Shown here piece after piece: positions 1-5,897 of a DNA stretch of 6,325 bases. This DNA is from Spirochaetaceae bacterium (GTDB lineage: Bacteria; Spirochaetota; Spirochaetia; UBA9216): the NCBI GenBank assembly GCA_028527945.1, contig JAQQAK010000244.1:1-6325 (forward strand), read 5' to 3'. A program made the translations under genes and the position numbers. Every line of letters starts with the position of its first letter. Position 1 is the stretch's first letter. The notes under the pieces were generated by a model. The model was not told the origin of the DNA. It worked only from the letters and a program-made list of their open reading frames with translations, and searched no databases.

Positions 1-1104
1 ACCAATTTGCTCATTATCATTGTTATAAACATCATTATAAAAGTACTCAATTATACAGCCTTTGTAGATAATATCGCTTGGATACTCTTTTTTAAGACAA
101 TTCATTCCCTGCGAAATAACCGAAATTAATATTTCAGGGAAAATTTCTTTATACCTCCCCCCAATAAGCCCATCTTCTGAAATCTCAAACATTTTTCGGA
201 ATGTAGTATTGGCCAAAAGGATTTCACCTTCAACAGAAATAGCAAGAATACCGCTTAAGACTCCATCAAAAATATATTCATTATTACTTTTAAAGAAAAA
301 AGCCTTATCAAGAAGGTTATTAACACCTTCTACAACACTCGCCAAAGGCCCCTGCATCTCAGCCAGCCTGCTTCTTGGATTACGCATTACAACTTGTATG
401 CTATCTATAAGAAGATCCACCTTACTATTAAAATGCCAGGTAGTTATCATCACTGCTATATAAAGAACAATAAAGATGACAAATGTTAGTATAAGAATCT
501 GATTAGAAACAGCCGAAAGCCTGCTTGAAACATCCTTGAGCGTTTCATTAGCCCAGATATATCCAATAGTTTGGCCGTCTCTGATGATAGGAAGCATACA
601 ATTAAGGATTTTTCCCCGGACCAGATCGCCCTGTTGAACAAGAGGCTTGCCAGTTTCCATAACCTCATATCCAAGATGCCCCTCAAAAATAGGCTGACCA
701 ATAGTGTGGGCAAAATCCTTCTCAGGACCATATGTTATAATAGCGTCCAATTCTTTCGAGTAATAACCTGCACCAACACCATCAATTCCGGAAGCAATAA
801 GATCTGTTATAGACTCAAGTTCATTGTTAAGTATTTTTATTTTATCTTCTCTTGTAAAATCAATTGCGCCATATTCGACAAGAATATCATTATAAGTTCC
901 TTTTAGAGCGTTATCCAGCTGATGCGTCAAACCAAAAAGCATCTCTTCTTTTTCCTGCAGTAAGACTTTATTAATTATTGTACTTATAGATCTGTCAGTC
1001 GCAAAAAGTGCAAAGATAACAGCTGTTAGCAAAACCAGAAGGAGTCGTATTGTATACCCCGAACTAAATCTTTTAATAAAAGATTTCAGAGTTAATTTAT
1101 CCAT
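1..1104 (-). CDS. Membrane-bound sensor protein, probable PAS-containing sensor histidine kinase (N-terminal part, cut by window edge)
   Basis: The frame is open without a stop for exactly 368 codons from an ATG at 1104 to the window edge. An in-frame TAA just upstream fixes this ATG as the first possible start; no strong ribosome binding site is visible. Residues about 19-36 form a first membrane helix and about 201-222 a second. Between them lies an extracytoplasmic domain of about 165 residues with the segment VRGKILNCMLPIIRDG (162-177) followed by a GYIWANE stretch. This pattern is known from Cache/PAS-like ligand domains of AtoS-type sensor kinases. After the second helix comes a linker with an amphipathic stretch (about 228-268), then a PAS-like segment starting near 279 (FDGVLSGILAISVEGEI, then LLANTTFRKMFEIS). 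The catalytic region would lie beyond the edge, so a histidine kinase is inferred; another PAS-containing output such as a GGDEF or chemotaxis module is not excluded. The 175-nt gap to the neighbouring gene suggests separate transcription. Confidence 0.85.
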   Translation of the reverse strand, partial: MDKLTLKSFIKRFSSGYTIRLLLVLLTAVIFALFATDRSISTIINKVLLQEKEEMLFGLTHQLDNALKGTYNDILVEYGAIDFTREDKIKILNNELESITDLIASGIDGVGAGYYSKELDAIITYGPEKDFAHTIGQPIFEGHLGYEVMETGKPLVQQGDLVRGKILNCMLPIIRDGQTIGYIWANETLKDVSSRLSAVSNQILILTFVIFIVLYIAVMITTWHFNSKVDLLIDSIQVVMRNPRSRLAEMQGPLASVVEGVNNLLDKAFFFKSNNEYIFDGVLSGILAISVEGEILLANTTFRKMFEISEDGLIGGRYKEIFPEILISVISQGMNCLKKEYPSDIIYKGCIIEYFYNDVYNNDNEQIG

Positions 1105-1279
1105 ATAGATAATTTACCATATTCCTGTATCTGATGCTTGAAAAAACGAAAACAATTACAGTGCGTTTTTTTAAAAGATTTTAAATTAACTCTTAACTGA
1201 GGAAATTTCACAACTTGTTACACTATATTAAATCACCCTATAGCAGTAAAATTTCACTTCAATGCTTTTTACAAGAGGC

Positions 1280-2059
1280 TCAACAGCCTAATAATTTTTC
1301 AGCGATTTCAACAAAACCACGGCCACATCTTGATGGAGCATAATAAGCTGGCTCATGGGTTAATTCATTCTTAAAATTAAGAATATTTGCGACAGCAAAA
1401 CTTAATGGAAGAAGCTCAAACATAGGTTCATCATTTGGGGAATCACCACAGTAAATAGCTTTCTCTTTTAACTCATCAACAGTCAATCCATAATGCTCTC
1501 TGGCAAAAAGTTCAACCATTCTTTTTTTACAGTAATCACCAAACCAGATATTAACATGAATTGAGCTAATCATAGCCTCTGCGCCTAAAGTCTCACAAAG
1601 ACCTTTTATTTTAACAGCAGTCTCGTACCCAAGGCGGGGGTAATCTTCATTATAATCTATCGCAAGGTCATATAATCGCGAAAATTGATCCTTTGCCTTT
1701 CTTATAAGCGGAAACTCTTTTTTGATCGAGTCATAAACAGAATTAAGCTTTTCCATACTTTTACCATCAGCAACTGAAGGATGTATAAAAGTTTTAAGCT
1801 GACTATCGTCCATGTAATAAACCAAAGCACCACTTTCAGCAATAACAGCATCTACAGGCCATTGGCGGACAATCATATGCCCCAAACCGGCAGAACCACC
1901 TGTTACAGGAATAATTTTAAAACCTGAGTCTCGCAACCGCCATAAAGCTGAATAGGACTCCGGAGAAAGTTTTCCATTTTCAGTGAGAGTATCATCTACA
2001 TCTGTAAAAATAAATTTAATATTATGCGCAGAGGGATTAAAAGCTGATAAAGGCTGCAT
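1280..2059 (-). CDS. HAD superfamily hydrolase, subfamily IIB (Cof/sugar-phosphatase-like phosphatase)
   Basis: A cytosolic Mg2+-dependent phosphatase of 259 residues is predicted; the substrate is unknown. All HAD motifs are visible: motif I DVDDT (20-24), with the nucleophile Asp20 and acid/base Asp22; motif II VTGG (52-55); a motif III lysine at 178 or 179 in CKKRM; and motif IV GDSPND (205-210). The spacing of about 120 residues between motifs II and III is that of a type IIB cap, as in Cof, mannosyl-3-phosphoglycerate phosphatase and sucrose-phosphatase relatives. The start chosen is the ATG one base after the pgsA stop (TAG-C-ATG), which suggests translational coupling. An upstream in-frame ATG at 2086 would add nine residues and overlap pgsA by 26 nt; neither start has a clear Shine-Dalgarno sequence. 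The position behind pgsA allows a guess at phosphatidylglycerophosphate or another phospho-headgroup as substrate, but the family is better known for sugar phosphates. A short inverted repeat (AGGCT, CAAC, AGCCT) covers the stop codon. Confidence 0.9.
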   Translation of the reverse strand: MQPLSAFNPSAHNIKFIFTDVDDTLTENGKLSPESYSALWRLRDSGFKIIPVTGGSAGLGHMIVRQWPVDAVIAESGALVYYMDDSQLKTFIHPSVADGKSMEKLNSVYDSIKKEFPLIRKAKDQFSRLYDLAIDYNEDYPRLGYETAVKIKGLCETLGAEAMISSIHVNIWFGDYCKKRMVELFAREHYGLTVDELKEKAIYCGDSPNDEPMFELLPLSFAVANILNFKNELTHEPAYYAPSRCGRGFVEIAEKLLGC

Positions 2060-2060
2060 G

Positions 2061-2639
2061 CTATTTTTTAAGTACCTTTCTGACATTTACCGCATAAGTC
2101 ATAAATGACCCGGCAGAAGCTGCAGCAGCAAGAATGAAAAAGACAAGCACAACCATCTGAAAAATATCAATTCCATTAAAAGTAATATCAAGCCTTTCTG
2201 CGGAAACTAAAAGAAGGCCAAGAGCGCTTGCTGCTGTATAAGTTATAGCCTTTGCCTTACCCCAAATACTGGCAGCCATTGCAACACCTTTACCCATCAT
2301 CATCATTCTAAGAAAGGTAATGGCAAGTTCTCTGTAAACTATTATCAAAAAAGTCCAGATAGGCATTATTCCTGTAAATGTAAAACAAAGAAAAAATGTC
2401 ACACGGCTTATTACATCAGAAAAAGGATCAAGAATCTTCCCAAGATCAGTGACCATATTATATTTTCTGGCAATATAGCCATCTAAAGCATCTGATAATT
2501 CCATTACAATAAACATAGGAATCATTATATAGACAGAGACAGAAGTCCCGGCCCCAAACCAGATTGGTACAAAATAGACCAGAAAAAATACAGGAGCAAG
2601 AATGATCCTGAAAACAGTGATCTTTGTAGGCAAATTCAT
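2061..2639 (-). CDS. pgsA: CDP-diacylglycerol--glycerol-3-phosphate 3-phosphatidyltransferase (phosphatidylglycerophosphate synthase)
   Basis: This inner-membrane enzyme transfers a phosphatidyl group from CDP-diacylglycerol to glycerol-3-phosphate. The product is phosphatidylglycerophosphate, precursor of phosphatidylglycerol and cardiolipin. The 192 residues contain the complete CDP-alcohol phosphotransferase signature D-x2-DG-x2-AR-x8-G-x3-D-x3-D: Asp50, Asp53, Gly54, Ala57, Arg58, Gly67, Asp71 and Asp75. Several hydrophobic helices surround it (about 8-28, 34-49, 78-110, 133-146, 158-180). The RELAITFLR segment (103-111) followed by a WGKAKA stretch (126-131) resembles PgsA rather than phosphatidylserine or cardiolipin synthases of the same fold. 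The length is typical. The ATG at 2639 is fixed by an in-frame TAA close upstream, but no Shine-Dalgarno sequence precedes it. A TTGACA box lies 30 nt upstream. The downstream HAD phosphatase starts one base after the stop, and the WGR-like gene ends 62 nt upstream. Confidence 0.93.
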   Translation of the reverse strand: MNLPTKITVFRIILAPVFFLVYFVPIWFGAGTSVSVYIMIPMFIVMELSDALDGYIARKYNMVTDLGKILDPFSDVISRVTFFLCFTFTGIMPIWTFLIIVYRELAITFLRMMMMGKGVAMAASIWGKAKAITYTAASALGLLLVSAERLDITFNGIDIFQMVVLVFFILAAAASAGSFMTYAVNVRKVLKK

Positions 2640-2645
2640 ATGTTG

Positions 2646-2674
2646 AGGTTATTAGTATTTATATAAATTGTCAA
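2646..2674 (-). promoter_or_regulatory. Candidate promoter for pgsA, possibly giving a leaderless transcript
   Basis: On the minus strand a perfect TTGACA (2674-2669) is followed after 17 nt by TAACCT (2651-2646), which keeps the first two and last bases of the -10 consensus. The region between is very AT-rich. Transcription would start about 7 nt downstream, at or next to the pgsA ATG (2639), which has no ribosome binding site. Either the mRNA is leaderless or the match is accidental. The -35 is good and the -10 poor, so confidence is limited. Confidence 0.4.
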
Positions 2675-2701
2675 CGTTATCTAAAATTTTGAACAAAACT
2701 G

Positions 2702-2992
2702 TTAAGCATGTTTTTGCTTTATTTCATTAAACATTTCTTTATACTGAGGAAGTTTTGCGTATGAATAAAGAACCTTATAACCTCCGCGAATTCTTTCATT
2801 AAAGATCTCGCGCAATTTCCTATCCATAGCTATTCTAGTTTTAAAAGTATATACCCGCTCCCGTCCTGCCTGCTGATCAATTCCATATGTTGCAATAAAA
2901 CAGTACTTGGCAAAAAGGTGAGCCTGCCTGTTATGGATAGAATAATAATTAAGAGAACCGTCTTTCTTAGGTCTATAAAAAGTTATCATCAT
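2702..2992 (-). CDS. Small WGR-like domain protein
   Basis: The gene encodes a basic, soluble protein of 96 residues without signal peptide or membrane helix. The pattern is that of a stand-alone WGR domain: a DGSLNYYSIH strand (11-20), a central TYGID-QQAGRERVYTF segment (35-50) where family members carry their YGRIGT-like core, an amphipathic helix (about 52-68) and a closing GGYKVLYSY strand (70-78). A lysine-rich tail follows. WGR domains are known from PARP enzymes and MolR-like proteins and are associated with nucleic acid binding; single-domain copies have no settled function. The assignment rests on pattern resemblance, and the signature WGR tripeptide is not conserved. The start is supported by AGGAG at 3003-2999, six nt before the first of two consecutive ATGs. 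It sits 60 nt after the membrane-protein gene and 62 nt before pgsA, so co-transcription is likely. Confidence 0.72.
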   Translation of the reverse strand: MMITFYRPKKDGSLNYYSIHNRQAHLFAKYCFIATYGIDQQAGRERVYTFKTRIAMDRKLREIFNERIRGGYKVLYSYAKLPQYKEMFNEIKQKHA

Positions 2993-3052
2993 ACTCTACT
3001 CCTATCGGCCGGGAAAGCCAAAATAAATAGCTTAAGATTAATAAACCGTAAA

Positions 3053-3796
3053 CTATTTCTCTGTAGTAGAACCAACCATACGAGACAAAACAGCATCTCC
3101 GGTCTCATTAAACTTATAAATATACCTTACACAAGGATTTGGACTAATATTCTCCGCTGTGCTTACTCCATAATTAAATCCAGGCAGTTTCAAGAGAAAA
3201 TTAAAAAGTTTACCTGATGGCAACGCATTATCAGAAATAAAATCTAAAGCAACAAAACCTTTCATTTTATAGTAATATTCAGATGGCAAAATAAAAAAAT
3301 ATTCAGGTACTTTTATAAAATTTATATCAGCTTTAATTTCTTTACCTTGAACCTTTTGCTGAATTTTTTCATCGCCATTGCCATATTCAATTCTTATAAA
3401 ATTTTCAGTCTCAGAGATGAGAGTAAATTCAGTTATAACATCACTATCTTGTAAACATCGCCAATCAATAAACGAATAGTAAATCATTCCTATACACAAA
3501 ACGATTGCTACCAACAGAAAGCAACCAAGAGTTTTCCAAAATAAAAAGGCAAGATAACCAATAAAAAAAGATGCTCCAAGCCAATATAGCCTAAATCTAA
3601 GTTCAGAAACTGAATAACCGGAAACAACAAAACTGATTAACGCAAAAAGAAGAGCAATACTTAAAAAAATAAAAAATGCTGAAATATGCCGCCTTTTAGC
3701 CGGAGCAAGAATAAAACTAAAACCGCCTCCCAAGGCTAACCCGCAAAGAGTCAGCCAAAGGAATTGATTTTCAAAATTAAGCCCTACGCAAGCCAT
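3053..3796 (-). CDS. Unrecognised four-helix membrane protein with a C-terminal soluble domain
   Basis: I do not recognise a family. The 247-residue product has four predicted membrane helices (about 11-31, 37-60, 69-87 and 88-110), with a basic loop APAKRRH (31-37) after the first. These are followed by a hydrophilic domain of about 135 residues rich in beta-prone and aromatic residues (for example YFFILPSEYYYK near 166-177). An odd number of turns is not implied, so the C-terminal domain should lie on the same side as the N-terminus; the basic loop between helices 1 and 2 argues by the positive-inside rule for an extracytoplasmic domain on neither firm ground, so topology stays open. The ATG at 3796 overlaps the M32 stop by 20 nt, which suggests translational coupling; no Shine-Dalgarno sequence is visible. 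The frame stays open to an ATG at 3967, but that extension lies wholly inside the M32 coding sequence and is unlikely to be used. Confidence 0.75.
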   Translation of the reverse strand: MACVGLNFENQFLWLTLCGLALGGGFSFILAPAKRRHISAFFIFLSIALLFALISFVVSGYSVSELRFRLYWLGASFFIGYLAFLFWKTLGCFLLVAIVLCIGMIYYSFIDWRCLQDSDVITEFTLISETENFIRIEYGNGDEKIQQKVQGKEIKADINFIKVPEYFFILPSEYYYKMKGFVALDFISDNALPSGKLFNFLLKLPGFNYGVSTAENISPNPCVRYIYKFNETGDAVLSRMVGSTTEK

Positions 3797-5300
3797 AAAT
3801 ATTACTATATTTTTTATCAAGATATGAGGTGAAGTAGTCAGGATTAAGGTCTTCGCCTGTAGCCCGAAGACAAAGTTCTCCTGCAGGGTAAACCATTCCA
3901 TACTGATGTATATGTTCTCTAAGCCATGAAAGAATTGTGCCAAAATCTCCTTTAGAAACAATCTCATCCATTTGAGGCAGAGATTTTTTCATAGCTGACA
4001 TAAACTGAGCTGCATAAAGATTACCCAAAGCGTATGTTGGAAAATAACCTATCAAACCTGCGGACCAATGAACATCCTGCAAAACACCTTCAGCGTCATT
4101 TTTAGGAACAATTCCAAGAAGCGATTTCATGCGTTTATTCCATTCATCAGGCAAGGAGGAAACCTTAATATCTCCAGAAAGCATAGCCTTCTCTATTTCA
4201 AACCTTAATATGACATGAAGACTATAGGTCACTTCATCTGCCTCAGTTCTTATAAAAGAAGGTGTAACCTTGTTAACAGCACGGTAAAAAGTATCAACAT
4301 CAACACCTTGAGTTTGCTCAGGAAAAGCTTTTTTAAACGCAGGCAAAAAATATTCCCAAAACTGAAAAGACCTTCCAATCATATTCTCCCAGAATCGTGA
4401 CTGCGATTCATGAACGCCAAGGGACACTCCAGTAGAAAGAATATTTCCTCTAACTGCATCGCCCATACCAAGTTCATATAAGGCATGGCCACATTCATGA
4501 ATATTACTAAAAAGCCCAGACAATACCAAATCTTCTTCATAACGGGTAGTAATTCTAACATCATCAGAACCAAGAGTAGTTGTAAATGGATGCTCTGTAA
4601 GATCCAATCTTCCCCGGTTAAAAGGATAACCTAAAGAAGAAACAACAGTTCGACCAAAAGAATCCTGAATATCAACAGGATAAGCCTGCTCTAAAAACGA
4701 AGTATCAACCTGTTTGGCTTTTACTATTTCTTTTGTAAGCTTGGATAATTTTTTTCCAAGAGGGACGAAAACTTCCTCAACCCGGCATGTTGTCATCCAC
4801 GGCTCATACTCGTCAAGCAGAGCGTCATAAGGATGTTCTTTATAACCAATTTTCTCAGCCTTTTCTCTATTAAGCTCAATTATTTTTTCAAGATTTTTTT
4901 CAAAAATAGAAAAATCAGAATTGTTTTTCGCCTTAATCCATGAAGAATGGGCAAAGCCTGTCTGCCGAGCGAGTTCTGTAACAAGTGACTCTGGCAGCTT
5001 TACAGCTCTTTTATAACTTCTAAAAACTTCGCGGACAAAAGCTTTATCTTCTATAGAAAAATCCCCCTTTCCCTCAGGACGATCTTCATCCGCGCCCAAA
5101 GCGGAAAGAAGACGCCCTATTTCAGGAGAAGTTAATTTCTGATGTAAGATTCCTTCCATTAGAGCAAGCTGCTCGGAACGTTCTTCATTAGCTGCTTCAG
5201 GCATCTTTGTTTCCTGATCCCAGGAAAGCACTGCTTGAGCATGTTCAAGGAGATAAAGCTCTCGTACTATTTTTTTAAGATTTGCAAGATTTTCTTTCAT
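3777..5300 (-). CDS. M32 family metallocarboxypeptidase (carboxypeptidase Taq type)
   Basis: This cytosolic zinc-dependent enzyme removes C-terminal residues from peptides and probably works in peptide turnover. With 507 residues it has the full length usual for the family. The zinc site is intact: HECGH (268-272) supplies two histidine ligands and the catalytic glutamate, and the HESQSRFWEN segment (from 297) supplies the third ligand, Glu298. Other family hallmarks are HPFTTTLGSDDVRITTR (237-253), the IRTEADEVTYSLH stretch (350-362) and the HWSAGLIGYFPTYALGN segment (411-427). The N-terminal part is helical and charged, as in relatives. An ATG at 5306 would add two residues, but the GGGGG ribosome binding site lies 7 nt before the ATG at 5300 and only one before the other, so 5300 is preferred. 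It is the first gene of the leftward cluster, and the next gene overlaps its end by 20 nt. Nothing looks damaged. Confidence 0.96.
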   Translation of the reverse strand: MKENLANLKKIVRELYLLEHAQAVLSWDQETKMPEAANEERSEQLALMEGILHQKLTSPEIGRLLSALGADEDRPEGKGDFSIEDKAFVREVFRSYKRAVKLPESLVTELARQTGFAHSSWIKAKNNSDFSIFEKNLEKIIELNREKAEKIGYKEHPYDALLDEYEPWMTTCRVEEVFVPLGKKLSKLTKEIVKAKQVDTSFLEQAYPVDIQDSFGRTVVSSLGYPFNRGRLDLTEHPFTTTLGSDDVRITTRYEEDLVLSGLFSNIHECGHALYELGMGDAVRGNILSTGVSLGVHESQSRFWENMIGRSFQFWEYFLPAFKKAFPEQTQGVDVDTFYRAVNKVTPSFIRTEADEVTYSLHVILRFEIEKAMLSGDIKVSSLPDEWNKRMKSLLGIVPKNDAEGVLQDVHWSAGLIGYFPTYALGNLYAAQFMSAMKKSLPQMDEIVSKGDFGTILSWLREHIHQYGMVYPAGELCLRATGEDLNPDYFTSYLDKKYSNIYGLRRA

Positions 5301-5307
5301 AAACATA

Positions 5308-5312
5308 CCCCC
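5308..5312 (-). promoter_or_regulatory. Ribosome binding site deciding the M32 start
   Basis: GGGGG on the minus strand is 7 nt upstream of the ATG at 5300 and one nt upstream of the ATG at 5306. Normal spacing favours 5300. The element is a G-run rather than a canonical AGGAGG, so its strength is uncertain. Confidence 0.55.
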
Positions 5313-5356
5313 GAAATCCAGACTTTAGCAAATTACCAAAACCTGAATAACAAATT

Positions 5357-5383
5357 ATTATAATCATAGAACAAATTTCCAAA
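5357..5383 (-). promoter_or_regulatory. Weak candidate promoter for the M32 gene
   Basis: A perfect TATAAT (5362-5357) on the minus strand lies about 50 nt before the M32 start. The best -35 partner is TTTGGA (5383-5378), three of six consensus bases at a short spacing of 15 nt. The region is so AT-rich that a TATAAT can arise by chance. A second -10-like box, TATACT, lies further upstream near 5417-5412 without a good -35. Confidence 0.3.
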
Positions 5384-5640
5384 CTTACTAAACTTTGAAA
5401 AAGCCCCATATAGTATAGAAATTTAATAAGAATAATTTACAAAGATGGATAGCTTCCTTATCACAGAACAAAACAAGATTGATTAAAAACTCAACCTTTC
5501 AACTAATTACAAACATAGAAGCACTTTCGCTTATTCTTACTAAAACTCTCTACTTCAACCTCACCACAATAATCTGCACAGAAGATTTTGCTCTTTAATT
5601 AAAAATAACAAAACTGAAACAATTTAATAAAAAACCTCAG
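5384..5640 (+). other. AT-rich intergenic stretch without a recognisable gene
   Basis: This is the left half of the divergent gap between the M32 and DUF445 genes. Sampled stretches have only about 22-27% G+C. I find no coding frame with a start and ribosome binding site, no tRNA and no strong terminator. The longest item seen is a 31-codon minus-strand frame with four cysteines and no start codon (5598-5503), treated as a low-grade observation. A 12-base sequence at 5620-5631 recurs with one mismatch at 5645-5656 inside the promoter to its right. Confidence 0.6.
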
Positions 5641-5669
5641 TTGTCAATTTATTAAAGCGTGTGTATATT
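5641..5669 (+). promoter_or_regulatory. Sigma70-type promoter for the DUF445 gene and its leader
   Basis: TTGTCA (5641-5646) and TATATT (5664-5669) each match five of six consensus bases and are separated by the ideal 17 nt. Transcription would begin near 5676, about 220 nt before the DUF445 start codon. No better promoter is visible closer to the gene. The right arm of an AACTGA/TCAGTT inverted repeat (5612-5617 and 5637-5642) overlaps the -35 box, a possible but unproven operator. Confidence 0.6.
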
Positions 5670-5675
5670 TTACAG

Positions 5676-5897
5676 ACAAATTGAGAAAAAGACAAACATT
5701 TATGTTTTTATTCGCCGAGATGGTTTAATACCACGCCAAGGCTCATTTAGCTTATAGCGTTTCTAATCAAAGTGTGAATGGTCTTAAACATTCTCTTGTA
5801 CTTTTACAAATATTGAGTTGCCAGAAGCTCCTGCGGCTCAAACATTATTGCTAACCCATGGCTCGCGAATAACGCAGAGTCTTTGTAGGAGATATAA
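5676..5897 (+). promoter_or_regulatory. Long, apparently structured 5' leader of the DUF445 gene (possible cis-regulatory RNA)
   Basis: After the promoter come about 220 nt with no supported coding frame. G+C rises to about 46% at 5711-5760 and 53% at 5821-5880, against about 22-27% in sampled stretches to the left, as expected of structured RNA in an AT-rich genome. Stem-loops read by eye are: GGT/ACC at 5722-5732; a bulged hairpin at 5733-5760 (ACGC with GCGT outside, GCT with AGC inside); TTGTA/TACAA at 5796-5809; a GAG/CTC-based hairpin at 5815-5839; and an 8-pair hairpin with one bulge at 5860-5881. CTCCTGC (5828-5834) can pair with GTAGGAG (5885-5891), covering the ribosome binding site. 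I recognise no known riboswitch class. A separate small RNA is an alternative. Confidence 0.45.
5887..5891 (+). promoter_or_regulatory. Ribosome binding site of the DUF445 gene
   Basis: A canonical AGGAG lies six nt before the ATG at 5898 and fixes that start. It begins six nt after a bulged hairpin (5860-5881) and is complementary to CTCCT at 5828-5832, so its access could depend on leader folding. Confidence 0.85.

Noticed and set aside
209..906. Plus-strand frames at 209-463 and 571-906, and a minus-strand frame at 486-731
   Set aside because: They lie inside the sensor-protein frame, which is open for 368 codons with clear membrane and PAS-like segments. Their products look like no protein family and they lack ribosome binding sites.
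1105..1279. Promoter for the sensor-protein gene (TTGTGA, 17 nt, GTTAAT on the minus strand near 1213-1185)
   Set aside because: Both boxes match only four of six consensus bases in AT-rich DNA. A promoter is expected in this gap, but I cannot place it.
1276..1289. Inverted repeat AGGCT-CAAC-AGCCT at the HAD gene stop, as a terminator
   Set aside because: The stem is only five pairs and no T-run follows in the direction of transcription, so it is not a convincing intrinsic terminator.
2675..2700. TTTT-GTTC-AAAA hairpin followed by TTTT downstream of the WGR-like gene, as a terminator
   Set aside because: The stem is made only of A-T pairs and is too weak; such patterns are expected by chance in this AT-rich DNA.
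2918..3217. Plus-strand frame of 99 codons
   Set aside because: It is antisense to the WGR-like and membrane-protein genes, has low-complexity basic content and has no recognisable domain.
3797..3967. N-terminal extension of the membrane protein to an ATG at 3967
   Set aside because: The extra 57 residues are encoded entirely within the M32 gene in another frame. An ATG at 3796 gives a natural 20-nt overlap.
4215..4573. Plus-strand frame at 4215-4400 and minus-strand frame at 4379-4573
   Set aside because: Both are out-of-frame shadows inside the intact M32 gene, which has every family motif in its own frame.
5619..5647. Minus-strand promoter using TTGACA at 5647-5642
   Set aside because: No acceptable -10 box lies 15-19 nt downstream. 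The TTGACA arises because TTGTCAA of the plus-strand -35 region is nearly palindromic.
5702..5872. Tiny leader peptides in the DUF445 leader (starts at 5702, 5778 and 5858)
   Set aside because: They are 4 to 12 codons long, none has a ribosome binding site, and none is enriched in one amino acid as an attenuator peptide would be.
5676..5880. tRNA, tmRNA, SRP RNA, fluoride, TPP, SAM, cobalamin or c-di-GMP riboswitch in the leader
   Set aside because: I compared the conserved sequence blocks that I remember for these classes and found none in the required order.
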